Shown: positions 15,145 to 25,141 of the stretch, in pieces
Layout of the letters: every line of letters begins with the position of its first letter
Position numbering within the stretch: the first letter of the stretch is position 1
NCBI RefSeq assembly: GCF_000739655.1
Contig: NZ_BATR01000090.1
Location: 1 to 33,547, forward strand
DNA from: Verrucomicrobium sp. BvORR106
GTDB taxonomy: Bacteria > Verrucomicrobiota > Verrucomicrobiia > Verrucomicrobiales > Verrucomicrobiaceae
DNA length: 33,547 nucleotides
Direction of reading: 5' to 3'
Notes under the pieces: model-generated
Told to the model about the DNA's origin: nothing
The model's input: only the letters and a program-made list of their open reading frames with translations
Databases searched by the model: none
Made by a program: the position numbers and the translations under genes

Positions 15145-16053
15145 TCATGCCACCGTCGGTGCGCCCGCGATGCCCTCGTGAATGACCTTGAGCACAGCCT
15201 CCCGCTCTGCGCCGCTCAGTGGCAGGCGCGGTGCGCGCGTCCACTCCTTGCCCAGGCCGCATTCCTGCACGCAGAGTTTGATGTACTGCACAAACTTGAT
15301 GTGCACATCCAGGTGCAGCAGCGGGGTGAACCACCGGTAGATCGCCACGGCCTCCTGCCAGCGGCCAGCCTGCATGAGGTCCCAGAGATGTTGATTCTGT
15401 TTGGGGAAGGCGATCCCCGTGCCCGCCACCCAGCCGTCGATGCCTAGAACCGCGGACTCCAGTGCGAGGTCATCCACCCCGGTGAAGATGGCGTAGCGGT
15501 CGCCCACGGTGTTGCGCAGGTCCGTGATGCGGCGCGTGTTTCCGGAGCTCTCCTTCAGCGCCACGAAGTTCTTCGTCTCCGCCAGTGCGGCGAACATCTC
15601 CGGCGTGATGTCATTTCCGTAGCTGATCGGGTTGTTGTAGATCATGATGGGCAGCCCGGTGGTGCCCGCCACGTGGCGGAAGTGCGCTAGCGTCTCCTCT
15701 GGATCCGGCGTCTTATAGCACATGGCCGGCATGAGCATGAAGCCATCCACCCCGGCGGCCTCGCAATCTTGCACATAGGTGGCAGCTTCTGCCGTGCTCG
15801 TCTCCGCCACGCCGGTGACCACGGGGATGCGTCCCTTGACGGCGTGCACCATTTCCTTCATCACCAGACGCTTCTCGGCGGCGGAGAGCATCTGGTTTTC
15901 CCCCAGGGAGCCCAGGAAGATCAGGCCGCGGATGCCGCTCTGGATCAGGACTTCCGCATGGGCGGCGGTCGCGTCCAGGTCGAGGGAGCCGTCGCGGTGC
16001 ATCTGGGTGGTGATGGCCGGAAAGACGCCGGTCCAAGGGTGGGTGGTGCTCAT
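15145..16053 (-). CDS. DapA/NAL-family aldolase or deaminase, probably 1-pyrroline-4-hydroxy-2-carboxylate deaminase
   Basis: The 302-residue (beta/alpha)8 protein has Schiff-base lysine K167 in VALKESSG and the proton-relay tyrosine Y139 in IMIYNNP. The first-loop motif is GSLGENQML instead of the GTTGE of true dihydrodipicolinate synthase, so it is a paralogue with another substrate. In bacterial hydroxyproline catabolism, a DapA-family enzyme deaminates and dehydrates the imine made by the D-hydroxyproline dehydrogenase, giving alpha-ketoglutarate semialdehyde. Position 33 bases upstream of pepP and the epimerase supports that role, but the sequence alone does not exclude other keto-acid lyases. 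The start at 16053 (MSTTHPWTGVFPAITT) follows a GGAGG sequence with a rather short spacer. It is the first gene of the six co-directional genes. Confidence 0.82.
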   Translation of the reverse strand: MSTTHPWTGVFPAITTQMHRDGSLDLDATAAHAEVLIQSGIRGLIFLGSLGENQMLSAAEKRLVMKEMVHAVKGRIPVVTGVAETSTAEAATYVQDCEAAGVDGFMLMPAMCYKTPDPEETLAHFRHVAGTTGLPIMIYNNPISYGNDITPEMFAALAETKNFVALKESSGNTRRITDLRNTVGDRYAIFTGVDDLALESAVLGIDGWVAGTGIAFPKQNQHLWDLMQAGRWQEAVAIYRWFTPLLHLDVHIKFVQYIKLCVQECGLGKEWTRAPRLPLSGAEREAVLKVIHEGIAGAPTVA

Positions 16054-16174
16054 CGTCCTCCACGCTAGCCACTTCTGTGGCCGGGATCTTGTCTGAATTC
16101 CCTGTCCAAAGTGGGATTTTTTCACAATCACTTCGCCGGATGCGGTCATAGACTTTGGAACCGACCCCTTTTCC
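16054..16174. promoter_or_regulatory. Divergent promoter region between the DapA-family gene and serine dehydratase
   Basis: These 121 bases separate two divergent starts and must hold promoters for both. A run GATTTTTTCACAATC (about 16116-16130) stands out in the GC-rich surroundings. It shares the TTTTTCACAA core with the palindrome upstream of nuoD (30035-30052). No confident -35/-10 pair can be named. Confidence 0.4.
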
Positions 16175-17554
<1,380 letters not shown>

Positions 17555-17615
17555 CCGCACTTCGCGCGGAGACATCAGACTGCCAGACGCCAGACTTCAG
17601 ACCTGAGGTCAGTCA

Positions 17616-17764
17616 GTGACACGGGCTTCCAGCCTGTGCGTGGTACCGGCGTCCCGCCGGTTCAGTGCGAGGGCATCTTGTGCCTCCTCCACCCTGGAGC
17701 TCCGCTCCCACTGCATTGGAGAGCGCACGCATCCTGCGTGCCGTTCCCGGCATCTTGCCGGGAA
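17616..17764 (+). repeat. Triloop hairpin repeat cluster, copy 2
   Basis: Four stems with TCC or TCT loops: CGGGCT-TCC-AGCCTG (one G-T pair), ACCGGCG-TCC-CGCCGGT (17645-17661), ACGCA-TCC-TGCGT (17727-17739) and TTCCCGGCA-TCT-TGCCGGGAA (17744-17764). The first 50 bases match the copy at 33390-33439 at nearly every position. Confidence 0.8.
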
Positions 17765-17868
17765 TCTCAGGGGAGGGGAGCGGAGAGATGGCACGAATCA
17801 GAACGAAATCCCGGCCTGTCACCAAGACCATCATGATGACTTGCCCGTTGCCCCCTCCGTTCACCATC

Positions 17869-17893
17869 GGCGGTTGTGCAAGCACAAACCGCC
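17869..17893 (-). terminator. Strong hairpin downstream of the delta-60 gene
   Basis: GGCGGTTGTGC and GCACAAACCGCC pair across a 2-base loop with one bulged base. It sits 18 bases beyond the stop of the minus-strand gene, where a terminator would be expected. There is no T-run, so intrinsic termination is uncertain, and it may be another repeat hairpin. Confidence 0.4.
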
Positions 17894-17910
17894 GCTCCTT
17901 GGGCTACATC

Positions 17911-20900
17911 TCAACTCCCGCCGCCATTCACCGTTACTTTCATGAACCGCAACCCACCGGCCAGCGGGATCTTGTACTCATGCACGCCTCCCGTTCCCGT
18001 ATTGGAAACAGGCATCCAGGAATCCACCGCCAGCGTCGCGCTAGCCTGGGCTCCATAGGTCAATCCGGCGGCCACTCCAGCCGCAGGCGGTGTGAACCGG
18101 ATCACCAGGTATTCGCCTTCCACCACCGGCTCCGGGAGCTTGGCTGCTCCGTTGGAAACGTTGCCTGACTTTGGATCCAGATCGAAGGCAAACTCCATCA
18201 GGTTGGCCAGGCCGTCCTTGTCAAAATCCGCCAGATCCGCGGCATCGCCGGAGTTGTTGGCGGTGTTGAAGTGCTGGTAGCGCCATCCCTGCTGCGCGGT
18301 CACACCCGTGCCAGCCAACTCCACGAGGAACGGGCTTTCATCGGTGTCATTGCTGGTGATCTGCAGTATGGTGGTGCGTGTGCCCAGAGTGGCCGGAGTA
18401 AACGTGACCGTGACCACGGTGGATTGCACGCCCGTCAAGCTCGCGGCGGGAGTCGTCGTGATCACGAATTCGCTCTGCTGGCCGCCCGTGGTGGTGGCGC
18501 TGACATTGAGCGTGCCGCCGATGGTGTTGCGCAGGGTGAACGACCGCGACACGGCTGCGTTCTGCGCCACCAGACCGAAGTTGTAGAACGCGCTCTCCAC
18601 CTGCAGGTCGGCCCCGCCTGGTGCCTCGACCGCCAGTTCCGGGGCGCTGGAGTCGTACGCCTGCACATACTCCACGAGACCGCTGCTGCCGTTGTAGCGT
18701 CCACCCACCACCCGGGCCCTGGCGCGGATCAAGCCGGTGGTGGGCATGGTGGTACCCGTTATTTCCCATTCTCCATTGGCCGCCCGGCTGCCCTGGCCCA
18801 GTCGTGTCCATGTCTGGCCTGAGTCACCTGAGGCATCAAAGGTGACCGAATCCGCCTCCGGTGCCCCGCCGCCGCGCTTCCAGCGGATGGCGTTCTGGCT
18901 GGTGCGGTGCAGATGGTTGGTGGGGGAGTTGGTGACGAACAAGGCCAGACGTTGAGCGGGAAGTCCGCCGTAGTTGGTGAAGGGGCCTGCGGCGAGCGCT
19001 TTGCCGGACGATAACAGGCAGAGGTGCTCGACATAACCCGTCCCGGTTCCTACGCTCATTTGGAATGCAGCGTCTTCGGCTCCGTTAAATTGCAGGCGGC
19101 GCAGTCTGGAGCCACCGGGCGTTGCGTAGCTTTCGGGATTCGCCCAGTTGAAGGGGGCGTGGCCGTTCAGGACTGACAATACTGCGCCGTCGGCTTGCAA
19201 CACCGCGGGAGCCATTCCAGCACCTCCGCTGTGCGTGTACTCTGCCACTGCGCCGTCCGCCGACCAGCGCATCACGTTTCGTTCGCCTCCTCCTCCGGCA
19301 ATCACTTTTCCGTTCGGAAGCATGCCAACTCCACCCACCAGAAACTTTGCGTCGGCTGTCTGGGCAATCATTCCGATGAGGACCCCATTTTCGGCGAACC
19401 GGAAAGCGTGAGGGCGGGCCATGATCAGTCCAGGAGTGCCCGTGGGATAGGCGTAGTACATCCTCCCCGCTATTACCAACGTGTTGTCTGGGGCGACCCC
19501 GATGGTGTTGATTTCTCCAGCGAAGGTCACGGGGCGTCCTTCCCGATTGAAGAGGAATGTCGTGTCGTCTGCACCATCAGGCAGGAGTCGACGAACACCC
19601 AGTTCATTGGCACCCCCTACGAGAATCCTACCATCCGGGAGGACGCGCAGGACATTCACAGTTTTCGTGATGGTGGGTGCATTGAAGGTGAAATCTACTG
19701 AGCCATTCGGCAGGAGGCGCACCAGCTTGGGTCGGGTGGCTCCATTGAAAGTATCAAAGATGCCCCCCACGAGAATCTTGCCATCGTCGAGCACTGCCAC
19801 ACAGTACACACCGTTCACGTTGGGGCCGGTGCCTGTGTCAAAGGTCGGGTCGACATTGCCCGCAGCGTCGATACGGAGAAGACGGCGAGCCGAACTCACG
19901 TTGTTGTCACCCCCGATGAGAATCTTGCCATCCGGCTGTTCCGCCATGGCATGCACCGTGATATCGGGAGGGGGCACGAAGTTGCGGTCCAGTTGGCCCG
20001 GATTGAGCAGCACCAACACGATGTCGTTGCCGGTGCCCCCGTCGTACCGGATTTGTAGTTTCACCGGACTCGAGCCGTAAGTGACACTGTAGGTGCCTTC
20101 AATGATGCTGCGATCCGGCAGGCCTGAGAACTGCCCCGTCACCAGGCTGGATGAGGTGTTGTTTACCAGCACCAACTCGGTGCTGGCATTTGCATTCAGA
20201 TCCAGAATGATCGTGCCTAGGACATGTCCCGTGGCGTCGAAACCCTCGGATTGAACAGCGCCGCTCGTCGGATCAGTGAAAGTGCGATTCCACGTGCTGG
20301 CGGTGGCGCTGCCCGTGAGGGCGATGTCGAAGGATGATTCGTCCGCGTCATTGCTGGCAATGTGAAGTGCGGCGCTGTAGTTCCCAACGCTGGCGCGTTG
20401 GAACTTTACCAAGAACGTGGTGGCCTCCCCAAAGCCCAGTGCTGCGGCGGGCGGGGCTATGACTTGAAAGGCACTGGCTTGGGAACCTGTGATGGACGTG
20501 TTGACTCCTGTGAGCGTGCCGGGCCCCGTGTTGACGATGGTGAAGCTTCGCGTCGTGGCGGTACCGGGAGTGCCGTCTGTGAAACTTACCGTCGAGGCAT
20601 TGTCCGCGAGATTGCTGCCCTGTTGACTCACCGCGATTTCTGGGGAGGGAGTTCCCAAGGGTAGCGTCTGCACATCGTGATGACCGGCCCAGGCAGCACG
20701 CGCTTGAATCGCACCATTGCCAGTGGGGATGATGCCTGCCCATTCCCAGTAGCCCGATCCGTAGGTCGGGAACACAGTAGAGGTCACCGTGCCCTGGGCA
20801 TTGAGGAAATCAAATGCCACACGTGATGGGGCACCACTGGCGCCCGTGCGAGTCCAGCGCACTTTGCCAGCTTGTGGAATGGTCAGTTGTCGCGTGCCTG

Positions 20901-22089
20901 CGTCATTGAGCCGTCTCTGCACGCGTTCAGGGAACTGCCCGGCCACCACCAACGTCCCATCGTGATGAAGCGCCATGGCGGAGACGTTTTGACCTGTATT
21001 CCCAACAAAGGTGGTGTCGCGTGTGCCGTCACTGTTGAAGCGCAGCAAGTTCCCCGGCCAAGCCGCATCGGTTGGCAGGGTGCCAGGGAGGGAAAGCACG
21101 TATTTGCCATCGCTCTGGAGCGCGGCTCTCAAAATGTAGTATGGGGAGCTAACAACCGGCAGGCTTGTGAAACCGGTGTCCCGAGCCCCATTGGTGAGGA
21201 GGCGTGTGACCTGGACGTAGGAGGTCTCGCCCTCATACCTCATGACGCCCACGGCAATCAATTTGCCATCGGATTGGACCAAGATGTCCTGGATCTCGTT
21301 GTACGGATGAATTTCGAGCACCGGGGTGAATGCGGCATCGATCGAGCCATCAGCGTTGAGTCGGCTGATGTTGGGGCCGGCACCATAAGTGGATCCGGCA
21401 TAAAATGACTCGAAGCTGCCTGCGACGAGAATCTTGCCATCTGGTTGTAGAGCGAGGGACTTGATGGTGCCCCCATCAAAGAAGTAGTCCCGATCAAAGC
21501 TCGTATCGAAAGTCCCGTTGGCATTCAGCCGGCGTAGGTAGGCTCTGCTGAAAGAGCTGTACTGCTCCACCTCACTGACGAGAATTTTTTTATCCGGACT
21601 CAACAGGATCGATACGTGACGTGTGTTTCCCGACTCCCAAAGGCCGCGGAGGATGGGGGCCTGGAAAGTAGTGTCGAGTCTCCCATCAGTGAAATATCGG
21701 ACGACTGTGGGGCGGGGAGTTTCAGACGTCGAGGTCGACAGGATGCCTGCCGCCAGGATCTTGCCGTCACTCTGCACTGCCAGAGAGCTGACTTCGGCTC
21801 CCGGGTAAGTCTCGGGCTGGAAGGTGATATCCGGCGTGCCGTCCGCATTCAACCGAAACAGCCCGTGGCGAACTCGACCACTGACCAGGAATGATTTTCC
21901 GGCCAGGACAACCTTCCTATCGGGCTGGACGGCGATAACTGTCGGAGCCTGATCAATGGTGAGTCCGGAGCCAAAGCTGGTGTCCAAATCTGCTGGCGCC
22001 GCCATCGAAGCCGCGCACCAGGCGCAGACGATGGTGAAGGCAGCAAGTAGAGTTAGACGGCGGGCGACAGAGGGGGAGATGGATTGCAT
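17911..22089 (-). CDS. Large secreted delta-60-repeat protein with choice-of-anchor-D domains
   Basis: The 1392-residue protein has a long N-terminal signal (to about residue 31, ending CAASMAAP). About 15 delta-60-type units are seen, marked by LQPDGKILVAGSF and RLNADGSIDAAF-like words, in two blocks (about 35-395 and 698-1050). Each block is followed by a beta-rich segment with an xxRWxRxG start (about 408-470 and 1068-1145) and an ASPM-SPD-2-Hydin/choice-of-anchor-D domain (about 480-595 and 1148-1262, each with a SNDxDES word). A linker at 600-697 contains RYDGGTGNDIVLVLLN. The C-terminus has DFDKDGLANLMEF, a calcium-binding-like Asp motif, and probably a surface-sorting tail. Such proteins are large surface or secreted structures of unknown role. 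No catalytic motif is seen. Confidence 0.88.
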   Translation of the reverse strand: MQSISPSVARRLTLLAAFTIVCAWCAASMAAPADLDTSFGSGLTIDQAPTVIAVQPDRKVVLAGKSFLVSGRVRHGLFRLNADGTPDITFQPETYPGAEVSSLAVQSDGKILAAGILSTSTSETPRPTVVRYFTDGRLDTTFQAPILRGLWESGNTRHVSILLSPDKKILVSEVEQYSSFSRAYLRRLNANGTFDTSFDRDYFFDGGTIKSLALQPDGKILVAGSFESFYAGSTYGAGPNISRLNADGSIDAAFTPVLEIHPYNEIQDILVQSDGKLIAVGVMRYEGETSYVQVTRLLTNGARDTGFTSLPVVSSPYYILRAALQSDGKYVLSLPGTLPTDAAWPGNLLRFNSDGTRDTTFVGNTGQNVSAMALHHDGTLVVAGQFPERVQRRLNDAGTRQLTIPQAGKVRWTRTGASGAPSRVAFDFLNAQGTVTSTVFPTYGSGYWEWAGIIPTGNGAIQARAAWAGHHDVQTLPLGTPSPEIAVSQQGSNLADNASTVSFTDGTPGTATTRSFTIVNTGPGTLTGVNTSITGSQASAFQVIAPPAAALGFGEATTFLVKFQRASVGNYSAALHIASNDADESSFDIALTGSATASTWNRTFTDPTSGAVQSEGFDATGHVLGTIILDLNANASTELVLVNNTSSSLVTGQFSGLPDRSIIEGTYSVTYGSSPVKLQIRYDGGTGNDIVLVLLNPGQLDRNFVPPPDITVHAMAEQPDGKILIGGDNNVSSARRLLRIDAAGNVDPTFDTGTGPNVNGVYCVAVLDDGKILVGGIFDTFNGATRPKLVRLLPNGSVDFTFNAPTITKTVNVLRVLPDGRILVGGANELGVRRLLPDGADDTTFLFNREGRPVTFAGEINTIGVAPDNTLVIAGRMYYAYPTGTPGLIMARPHAFRFAENGVLIGMIAQTADAKFLVGGVGMLPNGKVIAGGGGERNVMRWSADGAVAEYTHSGGAGMAPAVLQADGAVLSVLNGHAPFNWANPESYATPGGSRLRRLQFNGAEDAAFQMSVGTGTGYVEHLCLLSSGKALAAGPFTNYGGLPAQRLALFVTNSPTNHLHRTSQNAIRWKRGGGAPEADSVTFDASGDSGQTWTRLGQGSRAANGEWEITGTTMPTTGLIRARARVVGGRYNGSSGLVEYVQAYDSSAPELAVEAPGGADLQVESAFYNFGLVAQNAAVSRSFTLRNTIGGTLNVSATTTGGQQSEFVITTTPAASLTGVQSTVVTVTFTPATLGTRTTILQITSNDTDESPFLVELAGTGVTAQQGWRYQHFNTANNSGDAADLADFDKDGLANLMEFAFDLDPKSGNVSNGAAKLPEPVVEGEYLVIRFTPPAAGVAAGLTYGAQASATLAVDSWMPVSNTGTGGVHEYKIPLAGGLRFMKVTVNGGGS

Positions 22090-22231
22090 GGGGGCGTGCA
22101 GGAGGGTAGCTTAAGCAAAATCCTGACGCAGGAAAGCGCTTTTTGCCTTGCTTCCTCCACAATAAGCTCCTCCAGGTCCTTGCCCCCCGACCTCAAGTCT
22201 TGCGTCTTGTGTCTCCGCCGCAGTCTGGTGT
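22090..22231. other. Intergenic region upstream of the delta-60 gene
   Basis: The 142 bases between two minus-strand genes contain the run GAAAGCGCTTTTTGCC near 22132-22147, which includes a short AAAGCGCTTT palindrome, and a CTCAAGTCTTGCGTCTTGTG word. The latter is roughly the inverse of the ACACAAGACACAAGACTTGA word at 24966-24985. This is probably the promoter of the delta-60 gene, but no elements are confidently assigned. Confidence 0.4.
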
Positions 22232-24067
22232 CTACCGTTCCACCACCGGATCCAGCCACACTCCCCAGTCGGAACCATTGCCATTGCCGCCGTCGGTCAC
22301 TTTGAACTCCAGCTTCTGCACACCTTTCACCTCCACGTCGAACTCCACGGCGCTCCCATCCTGGAGCTTGGGGCTGCGCCAGAGGGCGCGACCATCGCCG
22401 ATGATGAGGCAGTTCACGGAGCCATCGTGTCCCGTGGCCAGTCCGGCGACACCTTTGACGCGGGTCCACTTGCCACCCAGATCCCAGACATGGCGGGCGG
22501 GTGCATGGGCATAGAGACCACGGGGGTAGAGGCGGCTGCCGGCGATCAAGAGGTCGTCTGGGGCAGGCAGGCGGTTGATCAAGGGGCGACCGTAGCCCAC
22601 TTCTACCTCCAGGGTGGCGGCATCGGAGAGGTGGCAGACATTGCCGTCCACCTGGGAGGGGTGGGGGCCAGCCTTGCCCTGCAGGGTATTGGCCAGCACC
22701 TGCGCGGTTTCCAAGATGCGGGGCTCCACGCGCTGGTTCGCCAGTTCGTCTAGCGCCAGGCGCACGCCCACTTCTTGCCGGGCGTTCACCGCCTTCATCA
22801 GCGGAGCCAGGGCCTCGGCCGCGTGCGTGGCGCTCAGGTCCACCCGGCCATCAGCCTCCACATAGTAGGGAAAGGTCCGCTCTGCCCCGGGCGAGGCAAA
22901 AGAGCTCATCGCCCCGTTGGCCTGGGCGGCCACGATCCCCAGCATGCCTGCGCGTCCGCTTTTTAAGGCATTGCACTCCAGCGTGAAGCGACCTTCCCTG
23001 TCCGGCACCGCAGTGCGCGTGGTCGCGTCATAATTGCTGCCGCCCGCGGGGTCCATGTAGCCGATCACCGCATACACCGGCGGATCCGCCGTGACGCGTC
23101 CGCTGAAGGTGAAGGACTTGCCATCCGCCGAGGGCGTGAGCTTTGCCTCGCTGATCACGGCATTGGGTTTGACATCGAACCCCTTCACCGATCCGCAGAA
23201 GACGGGGTGGGAGGCAAGCCGCAGTGCCTCGCCGAGGGCGAGGAAAGTACCCTTGCCTTCCCCGCGCAGCTCCTCGCTGTACGTGTGATTTCCTGATCCC
23301 ATGAGCGCCGTGCCCCAGAGGGCGGACTGGTCGGCCCGTGCCTTGTTGTGGGGCAGCCCCAGGGCGTGACCCACCTCGTGTGCTACTCCGCCGATGAAGA
23401 TGGTGTTGTAGCGGCCGTAGGAGATCTTGCCGTACTGGCCATCCTGGAGGAAGGGCTCCTTGTCATCCAGGAGGTCCAGGTCCAGCAGCGGGGAGTCCAC
23501 CTGCCAGGCGGTGCCGCTGCGGTTGGTGCCGCCTGCGTAGTAGGGGCTGTTCTGGGACATCGTCTGCTTGATGGGGTCCCAGTTGGACATGTTGCAGAAG
23601 ATCACGATCGTTTCCTTCTCCGCATCCAGGCCCGCCTTCTCCAGCACGGGCAGGCACTCCTTGCGGATCTTGCCGCCGCTCTGCACCGAGTAGTCTGAGT
23701 AGGGGGCGTCTCCCTTCACGAGATGGATCTTCACCAAGCCGTCCGTCTCATGTTGGAGCTTGATGGTGCGAGGTCCCAATCCGTTGCGCTCCATCTCCCT
23801 GGCATAGAACGCCTGGATGTGCCCCAGGATCTTCGTGAGCCGCTCCCGGTATCTCGGGGCGGGTTCCCGGTCCTTCGGGGTCCAGTACACCAGATGCAGG
23901 TAGCGTTCCTCTTTCTGTGGCTGATCCGCCTGCCAGGTGTCCAGGATCTTCCGGGCAGCGGGCACCTGACTGGCGATCTCCTCCTGCGGCGTGGCTGCGC
24001 CCGCATCGAGCGAGAGGCAAAGACCAAGTCCGCAGAGGACGAGGAAGGGGCGGAGGGAGAGGGACAT
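22232..24067 (-). CDS. Secreted metzincin-type zinc metalloprotease with NPCBM-like C-terminal domain
   Basis: The 611-residue protein has a signal peptide (MSLSLRPFLVLCGLGLCLSL, cleavage near residue 25). The metzincin zinc motif is perfect: H230-E-V-G-H234-A-L-G-L-P-H240, with E231 as general base and a likely Met-turn at M256 (TALMGSGN). The preceding domain includes HLVYWTPKDREPAPRYRERL. The middle part (about 290-400) looks beta-rich. The last 140 residues (about 470-611), with LIAGSRLYPRGLYAHAPARH and VEFDVEVKGVQKLEFKV, resemble the NPCBM domain of glycoside hydrolases, which binds carbohydrate. The combination suggests an extracellular protease aimed at glycosylated or glycan-bound protein. 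The substrate is unknown. A dimetal collagenase or mucinase role would be speculation. Confidence 0.85.
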   Translation of the reverse strand: MSLSLRPFLVLCGLGLCLSLDAGAATPQEEIASQVPAARKILDTWQADQPQKEERYLHLVYWTPKDREPAPRYRERLTKILGHIQAFYAREMERNGLGPRTIKLQHETDGLVKIHLVKGDAPYSDYSVQSGGKIRKECLPVLEKAGLDAEKETIVIFCNMSNWDPIKQTMSQNSPYYAGGTNRSGTAWQVDSPLLDLDLLDDKEPFLQDGQYGKISYGRYNTIFIGGVAHEVGHALGLPHNKARADQSALWGTALMGSGNHTYSEELRGEGKGTFLALGEALRLASHPVFCGSVKGFDVKPNAVISEAKLTPSADGKSFTFSGRVTADPPVYAVIGYMDPAGGSNYDATTRTAVPDREGRFTLECNALKSGRAGMLGIVAAQANGAMSSFASPGAERTFPYYVEADGRVDLSATHAAEALAPLMKAVNARQEVGVRLALDELANQRVEPRILETAQVLANTLQGKAGPHPSQVDGNVCHLSDAATLEVEVGYGRPLINRLPAPDDLLIAGSRLYPRGLYAHAPARHVWDLGGKWTRVKGVAGLATGHDGSVNCLIIGDGRALWRSPKLQDGSAVEFDVEVKGVQKLEFKVTDGGNGNGSDWGVWLDPVVER

Positions 24068-24127
24068 CAGAACAAATGGCCTGAGTTTCAGATCTGTGAC
24101 GCGGTTCAGGGCGCGACACGCTGTCTA

Positions 24128-24167
24128 GACAGGATTAACAAGATTTTGGCCAGATTAACAAGATGGG
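24128..24167 (+). repeat. AGGATTAACAAG tandem intergenic repeat, copy 1
   Basis: Two related units, ACAGGATTAACAAGATTTTG and CCAGATTAACAAGATGGG, lie between divergent genes. The same doublet recurs at 25658 and 28255. Confidence 0.8.
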
Positions 24168-24249
24168 AATTGGGGAGGCATTCGGCGTGAAGAAGGGGTT
24201 TTTCTGGTGCGTACTGGAGGCGCTTCTGGTTTTCTTACGCGTATTTCCC

Positions 24250-24957
24250 ATGAAAATCCGCCCTCTCTCCCTCCTCCTCGCGCTGGCCTTGGTATCTCCG
24301 CTGCTAGCGGCGGATTCCGTGAAACCCTTCAATGGCGAAGACCTTACTGGTTGGGAGGCAAAATCGGGGAAAGGTACCAACAAGTGGGTCGCTTGTGAGA
24401 CGGGCCTGGACAAAGAGAATCCGCAACTCTTGCTCGAGATGATTTCAAGTCCTCGTCAGGAGGGTTCATTCGAGCTCGTAAACCTCGCTACAAAGCACGG
24501 AGACAGCGTGGATCTCTACACGAAGCAGAAGTTTGGCAACTGCCGCATCGAGCTGGAGGTCATGGTGCCCAAGGGGTCCAACTCCGGCATCTATGTCATG
24601 GGCGAGTACGAGGTGCAGGTGTATGACTCCTTTGGCAAAGCCAAGATGGAGCCCAGCGACATGGGCGCGATCTATGGCGCAGCCGTCCCGTCGGTCAATG
24701 CCAGCAAGGCCCCCGGCCAGTGGCAGAAGTATGTCATCGAGTGGCAGGCCCCCAAGTTCGACGCCGCCGGCAAGAAGATCGCCAATGCCAAATTCCTCAA
24801 GGTGGAGCTCAATGGCCAGGTGCTGCACAAGGATCTGGAGATGCCCGGGCCCACCCCCGCAGGTGTGACCGGCAAAGAGGCGGCAGAAGGCCCGCTCATG
24901 TTCCAGGGTGATCACGGGCCCGTGGCGTACCGGAACATTGTGATCACGCCGATGTAG
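24250..24957 (+). CDS. Secreted DUF1080 (3-keto-disaccharide hydrolase-like) protein
   Basis: The 235-residue protein begins MKIRPLSLLLALALVSPLLA, a signal peptide with cleavage after about residue 20. The mature part starts with the usual FNGEDLTGWE and continues through YTKQKFGNCRIELEVMVP, GSNSGIYVMGEYEVQVYDSF and the closing GPLMFQGDHGPVAYRNIVI. This is the concanavalin-like DUF1080 family, whose characterised members act on 3-keto-glycosides. Verrucomicrobia and Planctomycetes carry many copies. The ATG at 24250 is chosen over the in-frame ATG at 24163 because it places the signal peptide at the N-terminus. No 3-keto-glucoside oxidoreductase gene is nearby, so substrate and pathway remain open. 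Confidence 0.88.
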   Translation: MKIRPLSLLLALALVSPLLAADSVKPFNGEDLTGWEAKSGKGTNKWVACETGLDKENPQLLLEMISSPRQEGSFELVNLATKHGDSVDLYTKQKFGNCRIELEVMVPKGSNSGIYVMGEYEVQVYDSFGKAKMEPSDMGAIYGAAVPSVNASKAPGQWQKYVIEWQAPKFDAAGKKIANAKFLKVELNGQVLHKDLEMPGPTPAGVTGKEAAEGPLMFQGDHGPVAYRNIVITPM

Positions 24958-24997
24958 GAACAGAGACACAAGACACAAGACTTGAGCGCAGCCGAAG

Positions 24998-25029
24998 CTG
25001 TTCGTAGTTCAATCTTTAGATTGCTCAGG
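24998..25029 (+). repeat. Hairpin repeat module P, solo copy with compensatory change
   Basis: The palindrome here is CAATCTTTAGATTG (25010-25023), whereas other copies have CAAACTTTAGTTTG. The A-to-T change in one arm is matched by T-to-A in the other, so the stem is preserved. Confidence 0.7.
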
Positions 25030-25141
25030 GTGCGAAAGAGCGTTTGAGGCGTAGTTGCGGTTCGATTCCTCCACCTCGTCATTGCATCACTTGCGCAGGA
25101 GCACCATTGCAACTCGGGCCGCGTTCTGCTAAACCCACGCC

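Larger units (their letters stand above)
17555..17910. other. Repeat-filled gap between convergent genes
   Basis: This 356-base stretch lies between the converging serine dehydratase and delta-60 genes. It contains a short AGACGCCAGACTTCAGAC repeat (about 17583-17600), a cluster of four triloop hairpins (17616-17764) and a strong hairpin at 17869-17893. No gene is seen. Confidence 0.65.

Noticed and set aside
25053-25090. tRNA-like T-arm word GGTTCGATTCC followed by TCCACCTCG
   Set aside because: The T-stem does not pair well, and no matching acceptor strand, D-arm or anticodon arm is found in the 90 bases upstream. It is probably coincidence or a decayed tRNA fragment.
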